Assembly: GCA_029976065.1 (NCBI GenBank)
Contig: JARKNV010000032.1
Coordinates: forward strand, 1 to 44,581
Reading direction: 5' to 3'
Length of the DNA: 44,581 bases
DNA from: Selenomonadales bacterium
Lineage (GTDB): Bacteria; Bacillota; Negativicutes; Sporomusales; UBA7701
Shown: positions 8,226-16,982 of the stretch, one piece after another
Numbering within the stretch: the first letter of the stretch is position 1
Layout of the letters: the number at the start of each line of letters is the position of its first letter
Notes under the pieces: generated by a model
Told to the model about the DNA's origin: nothing
Databases searched by the model: none
The model's input: the letters and a program-made list of their open reading frames with translations, nothing else
Made by a program: the position numbers and the translations under genes

Positions 8226-11141
8226 TCACCCTTCCGGCACGCCGAGCCGCGCCAGAAGGGCGGGCACGTCCTGCTGGGCGACCGGCTTGCTGTAATAGTA
8301 GCCCTGGATATAATCGCACCTGAATTTGATGAGCTTATCCAGCTGGTATTCCGTCTCGACGCCCTCGGCGACCACCCGCTGCCGTGCCCGGTGGGCGAGG
8401 TTTATTATCGAACCGATTATCTCCCGCTGGCCGTCGGCGGCGTTCAGGTCGTCGACGAACGATTTGTCGATCTTGATGATGTCGACCGGCAGCTGGCGGA
8501 GATACTTCAGCGAGGAGTAGCCTGTGCCGAAATCGTCCAGATAGATCCGCACGCCCAGGCGCCTTACCTCGGTAAGTTTTTCGACGTTGGCCTCGAAGGA
8601 GTCCATGAGCACGCTCTCGGTTATTTCGAAGGCGATGTCCTGCGGACTGACGCCCGTTTCGGCGATGGTATCCCGCACCCACTGGACGAAATCGCCGCGG
8701 ACGAGCTGCACCACCGACAGGTTGATGCTGACGACGGGGTGCACCGGCCACTGGCGGCGGAGGGAGGCGACAAAAACGCAGGCGGTGCGGAACACCCAGT
8801 CGCCGATGGGAGCGATGAGGCCGCTCTCTTCGGCTACTTTTATGAATTCGCCGGGCATCACCAGACGGTCGGGGCGCTGCCAGCGGATGAGCGCTTCGAG
8901 GCCGCATACCCGGCCGGTGGCGGCCTCCACGTAGGGTTGGTACCACAGGCGCATTTCTCCGTTCTTGACGGCGTCGCGCAGGTCCCGCTCGATCGTCATC
9001 TTTTGCCGCACCGCCTCGTCCAGCGCGCGGTCGAAGAAAACGTGACGGTTTTTGCCGAGCTCCTTCGCCTTGTACATGGCGAGGTCGGCGTTTTTGAACA
9101 GTTCCTCGACCGTCGTCCCGTCGTCGGGGAACACGGTCAGGCCGATGCTGACGGTGACGTAAAAGCTCTTGCCGTTGACACTGATCGGGTTGGCGAACAA
9201 GGCCAGCAGCTTTTCGGCGTAAGCCGCGATCCGGCTGCGGTCGTCCTCCTGGAGAATGACGATGAATTCGTCGCCGCCGACGCGGGCGACGAAGTGGCGG
9301 CCGTCGTCCACGCCCCGCAGCAGCTGGCTTACGACGACAAGCAGGCTGTCGCCGTAAGAGTGGCCGAAAATATCGTTGACGCCTTTGAAATTGTCGAGGT
9401 CGATGAACAGGACCGCGCCCCGCCGCTCTCCGTCCGCTCCGGTTATGAGCGTATCGAGTTCGCGGTTGAGCGCCGCCCGGTTGGCGATGCCGGTGAGCGA
9501 ATCGTGAAAGGCCATGTGCTGGACAAGGGCTTCTCGCGCCCGGCGCTCCGATACGTCGGTGATCGAGCCCGCCATCCTTACCGGTCGGCCGGTTTCGTCA
9601 AGGAGGGCCTTGCCTCTGGATAATATCCACTTTTCGCCGTCGGGGGTATTTATCCTGTATTCAAAGGCAAAATGCGGGGTTTTTCCCTCCAGATGGCTGC
9701 GCAAGGCGGCCAGCAACTGGCGGCGCTCCCGGGCCGGCACCGCTTTGCCGAGGAAAACTTCCAGCCCTTTGACCTTGTGCCGGTTAAGGCCGAGGAGTTC
9801 GGCGCAGCGTTCCGACAGGTAAACCTCGTCGGTGAGAAAATCCCAGTCCCACAGGCCGTCGTTGGCGCCGGCGAACGAGAGTTTATAGCGTTCCTCGCTC
9901 TTCTGCAGCGCCTGCTTGGCGGTCTCCAGCGATTCGTACTGGGCCTGCAGCTCTTCCTGCGACGCGAGGATTTCCTCGTACAGGCTGCCCAGTTCCTCGT
10001 TGCTCTTGCGCAGGTTGCTCTCCGCCACCCGGCGTCGCCGGATGCTGTTCATCAGGATGACGATATACACGGCCAGGACGAAGATGACGGTCGCCGCCGT
10101 GCCGATCACCTGCCGGTGCTGCTCGTAAAAGGAGTACGGCTTGTTGGCGAACACGGCGCCTTCCGGCACTTTTTCGGGCGACAAGCGGTATTTTGCCAAT
10201 TGGCGGTAGTCGACGACGATGTTGTTGTCGCGCGGGTCTACCGGCGCGATGTCGGCCACCCGTTCGCCGGCCAGTATCCTCAGGGCGAGCTGCGCCGCCT
10301 CCTGCCCCTGGCGGCGGCCGCTGAGCACGCTCCCGCCCACGGCGCCGTAGCCTGTTTCGAAATCGTAGAGAATGTAAACCGGCACGCGGCTATTTTCGGC
10401 GAAGAATTTGACATAGCGTTCGAGCTCCATCACATTGCCGTCGGCATCGCTCGAATAAGTGGACACCAGCACGGCCGCGTCGTCGGGCAGGGTCTGCAGC
10501 TTCGCGGCGATCTGGTCGCGAGAGAGGTTGTTGAGGGAAACCACCGCCAGCCCCGGCTTGATGCTTTGGGCCGCCACCTCCACCGGCATCCAGCTGGCAA
10601 TGCCGCTTTCGGTGTTGTCGAACAGCAGGTAAAGAGATTGGAGCCCGGGGTTGAGAGCGGCGGCCAGCTTTATGGTCCCGGCGGCGTCGGGCACCTCGTA
10701 TACGCCGGTGACGTTGGGCTCATCGAAGGTGATGGTTTCCGCCGCCGAGGTCAGGACGCCGGAATAGACTACCGGGGCGCCGGAAAATAACTCCCGGCGG
10801 TGCTGGAGGGCGAAGATGAGGGCCATGTCGTCGGTGGTCATCACGATGTCGATCTTTTTCTGGGCGTATTTCCCCTTCAACAGCTCGTACGTCAGGCGGA
10901 GGTTCTCCCGGGTGGGATTGTTCTTCCAGTCGAGATACTCTACGAAAAACACCGGGTCGGCGCCGGAATTGCGCAACACGGATATAATGCCGTCCGTCTG
11001 CTCGTCTGTCCACGGCAGACCCCTATTGTACGAGTTGATGATGAGAACAGTCGGAGAGGGCGGAGCCGCTTCCCCCGCCGGAAAGTTCCCGGGGGCGGCG
11101 AGAAGGAGAATCAAGCCGATGAGCAGGAGCCTTGACGCCAC
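8226..11141 (-). CDS. Periplasmic-sensor PAS-GGDEF-EAL protein
   Basis: A 971-residue c-di-GMP signalling protein. Residues 1-25 are a signal sequence; about 30-330 resemble an ABC-type solute-binding (PF04392-like) sensor (VLIINSYNRGLPWTDEQTDG); one transmembrane helix lies near 345-367; a coiled coil spans about 375-425; then PAS/PAC (426-540), GGDEF (545-705) and EAL (715-965). The cyclase motif GGDEF is intact, but the inhibitory I-site position reads DGRH instead of RxxD. The phosphodiesterase set is complete: EALIRW, NLS, ITES, DDFGTGYSS, KIDKSF, EGVET. Both activities are therefore possible. The GTG at 11141 follows AAGGGG. It is transcribed with the small membrane protein downstream. 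A structured element precedes it. Confidence 0.93.
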   Translation of the reverse strand: MASRLLLIGLILLLAAPGNFPAGEAAPPSPTVLIINSYNRGLPWTDEQTDGIISVLRNSGADPVFFVEYLDWKNNPTRENLRLTYELLKGKYAQKKIDIVMTTDDMALIFALQHRRELFSGAPVVYSGVLTSAAETITFDEPNVTGVYEVPDAAGTIKLAAALNPGLQSLYLLFDNTESGIASWMPVEVAAQSIKPGLAVVSLNNLSRDQIAAKLQTLPDDAAVLVSTYSSDADGNVMELERYVKFFAENSRVPVYILYDFETGYGAVGGSVLSGRRQGQEAAQLALRILAGERVADIAPVDPRDNNIVVDYRQLAKYRLSPEKVPEGAVFANKPYSFYEQHRQVIGTAATVIFVLAVYIVILMNSIRRRRVAESNLRKSNEELGSLYEEILASQEELQAQYESLETAKQALQKSEERYKLSFAGANDGLWDWDFLTDEVYLSERCAELLGLNRHKVKGLEVFLGKAVPARERRQLLAALRSHLEGKTPHFAFEYRINTPDGEKWILSRGKALLDETGRPVRMAGSITDVSERRAREALVQHMAFHDSLTGIANRAALNRELDTLITGADGERRGAVLFIDLDNFKGVNDIFGHSYGDSLLVVVSQLLRGVDDGRHFVARVGGDEFIVILQEDDRSRIAAYAEKLLALFANPISVNGKSFYVTVSIGLTVFPDDGTTVEELFKNADLAMYKAKELGKNRHVFFDRALDEAVRQKMTIERDLRDAVKNGEMRLWYQPYVEAATGRVCGLEALIRWQRPDRLVMPGEFIKVAEESGLIAPIGDWVFRTACVFVASLRRQWPVHPVVSINLSVVQLVRGDFVQWVRDTIAETGVSPQDIAFEITESVLMDSFEANVEKLTEVRRLGVRIYLDDFGTGYSSLKYLRQLPVDIIKIDKSFVDDLNAADGQREIIGSIINLAHRARQRVVAEGVETEYQLDKLIKFRCDYIQGYYYSKPVAQQDVPALLARLGVPEG

Positions 11142-11276
11142 AATATTGCACCCCTTAGCGAAGTTACCGCCGGTCGGTCGGTTTACCCTGACTCAACACT
11201 TAACCGTTTCCTCGGCGTTTTCCTGCAGAAGGTGACAAAAAAATACATTTCTCCTTCCTGTATTTTGTTAGAAAAC

Positions 11277-11416
11277 TTGGCTTCGCCAAGCCTCTCGGCG
11301 GCCGAAAGAGTATCCGTCCATGGCTCTTTCGGCACTAGCCCCTTCCGTGGGGCAGCGCAGGCGAAGCCATAGTTGCACTTATGTCTATGAGAAAGTTTAT
11401 ACTTTCTGATAGACAA
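11277..11416 (-). repeat. Multi-stem structured element upstream of the GGDEF-EAL gene
   Basis: Four well-formed helices in 140 bases. A closing 10-bp helix is TGGCTTCGCC (11279-11288) with GGCGAAGCCA (11361-11370). Inside it are GCCGAAAGAG (11302-11311) with CTCTTTCGGC (11325-11334), 10 bp, and GCCCC (11339-11343) with GGGGC (11350-11354), plus a possible GCC/GGC mini-stem at 11291-11300. Outside is a 13-bp hairpin, TGTCTAT (11383-11389) and GAAAGT (11392-11397) with ACTTTC (11402-11407) and ATAGACA (11410-11416). It could be a structured leader RNA or a mobile intergenic repeat. I could not match it to a riboswitch class. Confidence 0.6.
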
Positions 11417-11443
11417 AAAACGAAACCCGGCCTGCGCCGGGTC
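11416..11443 (-). terminator. nadD terminator
   Basis: ACCCGGC (11426-11432) pairs with GCCGGGT (11437-11443), with TTTCGTTTTTT following on the minus strand, 20 bases past the nadD stop. Confidence 0.9.
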
Positions 11444-11462
11444 CTCATTGTCAACTCCAGAT

Positions 11463-12077
11463 TTATCCGAGGTATAATCCCTCTTTTAGGATATAACTCT
11501 CCACACTCTCCGGCACGATGTACTTGATCGACCGCCCCTTCTTGACGCGGTCGCGGATGTCGGTGGAGGATATCTCCAGCTCGGGGGTGGTCAGGCGGTG
11601 GATGCGTTCGGCGCCTTTCGGCCCGAAGTGGCGGATGACGTCGTCGATGGCGCTTACGCAGCCGGGACGGGTGGTGGCGACGAAGTCGCACAGCTCAAGG
11701 AGGTCCTCGATGTTGTTCCAGGTGGGCAGGTCGCCGACCGCGTCGGCGCCGGTGATGAAATAGAATTTGGCCCGGCCGGCGTACTGCGCGTGGAGTTGCC
11801 GGATGGTGTCGATGGTATAGGAAGGGCCGGGGCGCTCCATTTCGATGGCGGACACGAAGAAATGCGGGTTGGAGTAGGTGGCCATCGCCGTCATTATGTA
11901 GCGGTGCAGGGCCGGCGTCACCTGCGAACCCTGCTTGTGGGGCGGACTGGCGGCCGGGATGAACAGCACTTTGTCGAGGCGGTATTCGATCCGCACCGCG
12001 TCGGCGGTGACGAGATGGCCGATATGGATGGGGTCGAAGGTGCCGCCCATAATGCCGATCTTCTGTTGCTTAGCCAT
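11463..12077 (-). CDS. nadD: Nicotinate-nucleotide adenylyltransferase
   Basis: A 204-residue NadD, joining nicotinate mononucleotide and ATP to give deamido-NAD+ in NAD synthesis. The nucleotidyltransferase signature GGTFDPIHIGH is at residues 11-21; the second motif is ISSTDIRDR near residue 185. The ATG at 12077 follows AGAGGAG; the longer frame to 12113 lacks a ribosome binding site. Normally nadD sits directly before yqeK; here an RRM gene and the GGDEF-EAL operon separate them, so insertion or rearrangement has occurred. Confidence 0.95.
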   Translation of the reverse strand: MAKQQKIGIMGGTFDPIHIGHLVTADAVRIEYRLDKVLFIPAASPPHKQGSQVTPALHRYIMTAMATYSNPHFFVSAIEMERPGPSYTIDTIRQLHAQYAGRAKFYFITGADAVGDLPTWNNIEDLLELCDFVATTRPGCVSAIDDVIRHFGPKGAERIHRLTTPELEISSTDIRDRVKKGRSIKYIVPESVESYILKEGLYLG

Positions 12078-12149
12078 TATTTCTCCTCTGAACGCTCTTT
12101 CGTGCATCCTCATTATAGCAGAGGCACGTCCATGTGGAAAGGATAATAT

Positions 12150-12176
12150 GAAACCGCCCCCCGAAAGGGGCGGTTC
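12150..12176 (-). terminator. Terminator hairpin after the efflux operon
   Basis: AACCGCCCC pairs with GGGGCGGTT over nine base pairs, just after the 47-residue protein gene. The T run on the minus strand is short (TTTCATATT). Confidence 0.6.
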
Positions 12177-12182
12177 TCTACA

Positions 12183-12326
12183 CTACAGCGTGGTGACCAT
12201 GTCGAGCATTATTCTTATCATTGCCATAACGGCGGCCATGATAACGGCGGCCCGCACGTAATCCATGAGGTCGCGCCGCGTTTTTTCGGTTCTCAGCCAG
12301 TTCCACAGGGCATAGATGTAACCCAT
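12183..12326 (-). CDS. 47-residue membrane protein
   Basis: A small gene with ATG at 12326, a GGGAG ribosome binding site 8 bases before it, and TAG at 12185. The protein has an amphipathic, positively charged N-terminal half (WNWLRTEKTRRDLMDYV) and a hydrophobic helix at about residues 23-44 (YVRAAVIMAAVMAMIRIML). It lies 51 bases downstream of the MacB-type permease, same strand, and is followed by a strong hairpin, so it ends that operon. No family recognised. A small accessory subunit of the transporter is a reasonable guess but unproven. Confidence 0.6.
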   Translation of the reverse strand: MGYIYALWNWLRTEKTRRDLMDYVRAAVIMAAVMAMIRIMLDMVTTL

Positions 12327-12377
12327 GCGCTCCGCTCCCGTATCCTTTTGTGGTTATTATATCATATTTTCCTCCGC

Positions 12378-13592
12378 TTATTCGTAGCGAAGGGCTTCGA
12401 TGGGGTCGAGCAGGGCGGCTTTGCGGGCCGGGTAGAGGCCGAAGCACACGCCAATTATGACCGAGAAGACGAAGGCGATGATGATGGAAAGGGGCGATAC
12501 GACGGTGTTCCAGCCGGCAAAGTAGGAGATGGCGTAGGAGCCGGCCATGCCGACACCGATGCCGATGAGGCCGCCGGTTACGCCGATGACGATCGCTTCG
12601 ATGAGGAACTGGAGCAGGATGTTGTTGAAGGTGGCGCCGAGGGCCTTGCGGATGCCGATCTCCCGCGTCCGCTCCGTCACCGACACCAGCATGATGTTCA
12701 TTATGCCGATGCCGCCGACGACGAGGGAGATGGCGGCGATGTTGCCGAGCAGGAGGGTGATGGTGCCGGTGGTCTCCTGGGCGGTGGCCATAACGGCCGC
12801 CAGGTTGCGGACGGTGAAGTTGTCAGGCACGTCGGGCGCCAGCCGGTGGCGGGTCCGGAGCAGGGTAGTGATGTCCTCCTGGACTGTGTCGATGACCTCG
12901 GGACTGTCCGCCTGGACGCTGATGTTCTGCAGCCAGGTGATGCCCAGCAGGCGCTCCTGGGCGGTGGTGAGGGGCACGATGACGGTGTCGTCCTGGTCCT
13001 GGCCCATAGCGGACTGGCCTTTGGGCTCGAGGACGCCGATGACCCGGAAGGGGGCTTTGTCGATGCGGATGGTCTGGCCGAGGGGGGTGACGTCGCCGAA
13101 GAGATTGTCGGCGACCGTCTTGCCGATGACGGCCACCCGCGCGCGGGTGTCGATATCCTTGCTGGAGAAGACGGTGCCGCTCTCGACGGCGAAATTGCGC
13201 ACGTCGAGATATTCGGGGGTCGTGCCGAGGACGTTGGTGGTCCAGTTCTGGTTGCCGTAAACGAGCTGGAAGGAACGGCTGACGCTGGGCGCGACGGCGG
13301 CGACGCCGGCGATTTCGCGGGAGATGGCCCGGGCGTCGTTGTTGGTGAGGGTGGTGGTGGAGCCGGCCGCCAGGCGGACGCCGGTAGCGGTTCTCGCTCC
13401 GGGCGTGACGATGATGAGGTTGGAGCCGAGGCCAGCGATGGAGCTTTCCACCTTCTGGCGCACGCCCATGCCGATCGAGACCATGGCGATTACCGCCCCC
13501 ACGCCGATGATGATGCCCAGCATGGTGAGGAAGGCGCGGAGCTTGTTGGCTTTAAGGCCGTCTAGTGCGATGAGGACGCTTTCCCAGAACAT
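12378..13592 (-). CDS. MacB-type ABC transporter permease
   Basis: A 404-residue permease of the MacB/FtsX class: an N-terminal transmembrane helix (FLTMLGIIIGVGAVIAMVSIG, about 20-40), a periplasmic MacB core domain (about 45-240), then three more helices in the FtsX domain including GGIGIMNIMLVSVTERTREIGIRKALGA. Such permeases move substrates from the periplasm or outer leaflet by mechanotransmission with an adaptor and an ATPase, both encoded just upstream. The substrate (macrolide, peptide or lipid) cannot be told. It begins 11 bases after the ATPase gene. Confidence 0.93.
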   Translation of the reverse strand: MFWESVLIALDGLKANKLRAFLTMLGIIIGVGAVIAMVSIGMGVRQKVESSIAGLGSNLIIVTPGARTATGVRLAAGSTTTLTNNDARAISREIAGVAAVAPSVSRSFQLVYGNQNWTTNVLGTTPEYLDVRNFAVESGTVFSSKDIDTRARVAVIGKTVADNLFGDVTPLGQTIRIDKAPFRVIGVLEPKGQSAMGQDQDDTVIVPLTTAQERLLGITWLQNISVQADSPEVIDTVQEDITTLLRTRHRLAPDVPDNFTVRNLAAVMATAQETTGTITLLLGNIAAISLVVGGIGIMNIMLVSVTERTREIGIRKALGATFNNILLQFLIEAIVIGVTGGLIGIGVGMAGSYAISYFAGWNTVVSPLSIIIAFVFSVIIGVCFGLYPARKAALLDPIEALRYE

Positions 13593-13603
13593 TGCGCCAC
13601 CCC

Positions 13604-14284
<681 letters not shown>

Positions 14285-14297
14285 GCTGCTCTCCCCC

Positions 14298-15386
14298 TTA
14301 GCGGATGCCGCGCAGCGGGTTGCCCCCCGGCGGCGGGCCGCCCTGCGTGGTCTGGGGCTTGGTGGCCGAAAGTACGATCTGGTCGCCGTCATTGAGGCCG
14401 CCGGCTACCTCCACCCGGTCGTCGCTGGCCAGGCCGAGCTGGACGTTTACGTTCTGCGTCTTGCCGTCCTTCATCACCTGGACGTACTGCTGGCCTTTGT
14501 TCTGCTTGATCGCCGACAGCGGCACGATGAGCACGTTCTTGCTCTCGCCCACGTGGACGGAGACCCTGGCGGTCATCGTCGGCTTGAGGAGCCCTTCGGG
14601 GTTGTCGATGTCGACGGTGACCGGATAGTAGACGACGTTCTGGGTGATGGTGGCTTTGTTCGAGACGTTGGACACGACGCCGGTGAAGGTCTTGCCGGGA
14701 TAGGAATCGACGGTGAAACTGACCTTCTGCCCGTTTTTGACCCGGCCGACGTCCGATTCGTCGACCTGGACGGATATCTGCATCTTGGACATGTCGGCGA
14801 TCGTCAGCAACACCATCGGGTTTGATATGCCGGGGGCGACCGTCTGGCCGGCGGGAATGGGTTTGCCGATTACGAGGCCGTCGATGGGCGCCCTTATTAC
14901 GGTGTCGCCGAGCTGGGAGGCCGCGTCGTCGTAGGAGGCCTGCGCCACCTGGTACTCCATGCGGGCTGCGTCGAGCTGCTGGGTGGAGAGGGCGCCGATG
15001 TTCGCCAGGCGGCTGGTGCGCTCGTAGTTGGCGGCCGCGTTGGCCAGCCTCGCCTGGGCTTGGGACACGTTGGTCTTCAGGCGGTCATCGTCGAGAAGGA
15101 TGAGCACCTGGTCCGCTTTGACGGTATCGTTTTCGTTAACTTTGACCTCGACGATGCGCCCGGTGATCTTCGAGCTCACGTCGACGCTGTTGACCGGCGA
15201 AATCGTGCCGGTGGCCGATACGACCGACTGGATATCGCCGCGCTCGACGGCCGCCACCGTGCCGGTGAAAGCCGGTTTGCTGCTCTTGGCGTAGTAGTCG
15301 CTGCCGAATTTCGCCGCCGCCGCGAGGATAATCAGGGCGATGATCCACCACTTGTACTGCCGGATTTTCTGCCACATGGCCTGCAT
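14298..15386 (-). CDS. HlyD/MacA-type efflux adaptor
   Basis: A 362-residue membrane-fusion (periplasmic adaptor) protein. One N-terminal transmembrane helix (WWIIALIILAAAA), a barrel-sandwich domain split by a helical hairpin (about 80-160: QVLILLDDDRLKTNVSQAQARL), then beta-barrel and membrane-proximal domains ending in GDQIVLSATKP and a Gly/Pro tail. It links the ATPase-permease to the outer envelope; in a two-membraned Negativicute it could meet a TolC-type channel, though none is encoded here. I start at ATG 15386 behind AGGGGG; the longer frame to 15425 starts at the promoter -10. Confidence 0.92.
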   Translation of the reverse strand: MQAMWQKIRQYKWWIIALIILAAAAKFGSDYYAKSSKPAFTGTVAAVERGDIQSVVSATGTISPVNSVDVSSKITGRIVEVKVNENDTVKADQVLILLDDDRLKTNVSQAQARLANAAANYERTSRLANIGALSTQQLDAARMEYQVAQASYDDAASQLGDTVIRAPIDGLVIGKPIPAGQTVAPGISNPMVLLTIADMSKMQISVQVDESDVGRVKNGQKVSFTVDSYPGKTFTGVVSNVSNKATITQNVVYYPVTVDIDNPEGLLKPTMTARVSVHVGESKNVLIVPLSAIKQNKGQQYVQVMKDGKTQNVNVQLGLASDDRVEVAGGLNDGDQIVLSATKPQTTQGGPPPGGNPLRGIR

Positions 15387-15416
15387 TGCCAGCACCCCCT
15401 GAATCGTTCTATCTTC

Positions 15417-15445
15417 AGTGTACACACGACTGACTGACTAGTCAA
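15417..15445 (-). promoter_or_regulatory. Efflux operon promoter with palindromic operator
   Basis: On the minus strand TTGACT (15445-15440), 17 bp, TACACT (15422-15417), 31 bases in front of the adaptor ATG. The perfect 10-bp palindrome TGACTAGTCA (15435-15444) covers the -35 and is followed by a further GTCAGTC. TetR- or MarR-type repressors of efflux genes often bind such sites; no regulator gene is next to the operon. Confidence 0.6.
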
Positions 15446-15573
15446 TCGGGCCCCGGAGCCCCTTTCGGCCTGTCAATGCCGTCCAAGGCTTGTAATATAA
15501 GGTATTGCGGGCGTTTGTGAAAAATGTGTGAAATATGGAGATACTAGGGATTCCCGCGAGAAGCACGGCTGGC

Positions 15574-15606
15574 GGGCTGTACCCCAGCCCGCCGCTTTTT
15601 CTTATA
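15574..15606 (+). terminator. Plus-strand terminator-like hairpin
   Basis: GGCGGGCTG pairs with CAGCCCGCC (9 bp, loop TACCC) and is followed by GCTTTTTCTT on the plus strand. No plus-strand gene is seen upstream. It may serve as a second terminator for proA in the opposite sense, or end a small RNA. Confidence 0.5.
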
Positions 15607-15667
15607 ATACCAGCAGAATGTGGTAAAATTGTGACAAGAACCGCGCCGAAAAGCCGGCAAAGACGAT

Positions 15668-15700
15668 GGCAACCCCCCGACTACGAACCGGGGGGTTGCC
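15668..15700 (-). terminator. proA terminator
   Basis: GGCAACCCCCC (15668-15678) pairs with GGGGGGTTGCC (15690-15700), an 11-bp GC-rich stem 16 bases after the proA stop codon. The following T run is short. Confidence 0.7.
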
Positions 15701-15715
15701 GCTCATTCAGGCCGA

Positions 15716-16969
15716 TTATCTTATCTGGCCCGTGCCGTTTACTAAATACTTCACGCTCGTAAGCTCGCGCAGGCCCATGGGGCCGCGGGCGTGGAGCTTC
15801 TGGGTACTGATGCCGATCTCCGCGCCGAAGCCGAACTCGAACCCGTCGGTGAAGCGGGTGGAGGCGTTGACATACACGGCGGCGGCGTCGACCTCGGCCT
15901 GGAAGCGGCGGGCGCTCTCCAAATCGCAGGTGACGATGGCCTCCGAGTGGCGGGTGCCGTATTGCGCGATATGGGCCAGGGCCTCGGCAAGGCTGTTCAC
16001 CACCTTTACGGAGACGATGAGATCGTGGTACTCGGTGGCCCAGTCGGCTTCGCCGGCTTTTTTGACCGCCGGGTGGTAGCAGGCGGTCTCGTCGCAGCCG
16101 CGCATCTCCACCCCGGCCTCGTGATAGGCGGCCAGCATCGCCGGCAGGAAATCCTCGGCCGCCGACCGGTGGACGAGTAGGGTCTCCATGGCGTTGCAGA
16201 CGCCGGGGCGCGACACTTTGGCGTTGAAGGCGATATCCTTGGCCACCCGGAGGTCGGCGCTGGCGTCGACGAACACGTGGCAGACGCCGATGCCTGTTTC
16301 GATGACAGGCACGGTGCTGTTTTCCACCACCGTCTGGATGAGGCCGGCCCCGCCGCGGGGGATGATGACGTCGATGTATTTGTTGAGTTTGAGCATGGCG
16401 TTGACCGCCGCCCGGTCGGTGGTGGACACAAGCTGGATCGACCCGGCCGGCGCGCCGGCGCCCTCGGCCGCCGCAGCCAGGATGCCCGCGACTGCGAGGT
16501 TGGATTTTATCGCTTCCGAACCGCCGCGCAGGATGACGGCGTTGCCGGATTTCAGGCACAGGCCGGCGGCGTCGGCGGTGACGTTGGGACGGGCTTCGTA
16601 GATGATGCCGATGACCCCGAGCGGCACGCGCACCTTGGCGATGGCGAGGCCGTTGGGCCGCTGCCAGCCTTCGACCGTCTCGCCGACAGGGTCGGGCAGG
16701 GCGGCGAGCTGCCGCAAACCGAGGGCCATATCGGCAATCCGCGCCTTGGTGAGGGCGAGGCGGTCGAGAAGGGCGGCGGACATGCCTTTTTCCCGCCCGG
16801 CGGCCATATCCGCGGCGTTGGCCGCCAGGATGGCCTCCGCGCCCGCTTCCAGGGCGTCGGCCATGGCGGCGAGCGCGTTGTTCTTCACTGTCGCCGGCGT
16901 TATCGCCAGTTTGGCGGCAGCCTTCTTGGCGATCGCGCCCTTCTCTTGCAATTCGGCCAGATAATCCAT
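15716..16969 (-). CDS. proA: Gamma-glutamyl phosphate reductase
   Basis: A 417-residue ProA, the second enzyme of proline synthesis: NADPH-dependent reduction of gamma-glutamyl phosphate to the semialdehyde. Length equals the E. coli enzyme. Family stretches include GVIGIIYEARPNVT, LRGGSEAIKSN, PRGGAGLIQTV and the catalytic Cys in SRPGVCNAMETLLVH. The ATG at 16969 follows GAGGAGGG. It starts 13 bases after proB and ends the obg-yhbY-proB-proA run. Confidence 0.97.
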   Translation of the reverse strand: MDYLAELQEKGAIAKKAAAKLAITPATVKNNALAAMADALEAGAEAILAANAADMAAGREKGMSAALLDRLALTKARIADMALGLRQLAALPDPVGETVEGWQRPNGLAIAKVRVPLGVIGIIYEARPNVTADAAGLCLKSGNAVILRGGSEAIKSNLAVAGILAAAAEGAGAPAGSIQLVSTTDRAAVNAMLKLNKYIDVIIPRGGAGLIQTVVENSTVPVIETGIGVCHVFVDASADLRVAKDIAFNAKVSRPGVCNAMETLLVHRSAAEDFLPAMLAAYHEAGVEMRGCDETACYHPAVKKAGEADWATEYHDLIVSVKVVNSLAEALAHIAQYGTRHSEAIVTCDLESARRFQAEVDAAAVYVNASTRFTDGFEFGFGAEIGISTQKLHARGPMGLRELTSVKYLVNGTGQIR

Positions 16970-16982
16970 GCAAAATCCCTCC

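Larger units (their letters stand above)
11142..11462 (-). other. Leader region of the GGDEF-EAL gene
   Basis: 321 bases without a convincing gene. From right to left it holds the nadD terminator (11416-11443), the structured element (11277-11416), an AT-rich hairpin AAAATACA/TGTATTTT (11241-11267) whose loop carries a ribosome-binding-like GGAAGGAG, and an unstructured stretch to the GTG. A 77-codon frame across it (11183-11416) is better explained by the stems than as a protein. No clear promoter is visible. Confidence 0.5.

Noticed and set aside
7578..9623. A 681-codon open frame on the plus strand
   Set aside because: It lies opposite the GGDEF-EAL and membrane protein genes, whose domains are clear. 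Long antisense frames are expected at this GC content and codon bias; the translation shows no domain.
11215..11240. Another sigma-H-like -35 (GCAGGAAAA) before the GGDEF-EAL gene
   Set aside because: No GAAT-like -10 at 11-12 bp.
11277..11370. A c-di-GMP or c-di-AMP riboswitch
   Set aside because: The ACTCTTTCGG string recalls the c-di-AMP class, but here it is locked in a perfect local hairpin and the other conserved parts are missing; c-di-GMP class motifs are absent.
11183..11416. A 77-codon frame with GGAAGGAG nearby
   Set aside because: It is built over the stems of the structured element; composition is not protein-like and the ATG nearest the GGAAGGAG has too short a spacing.
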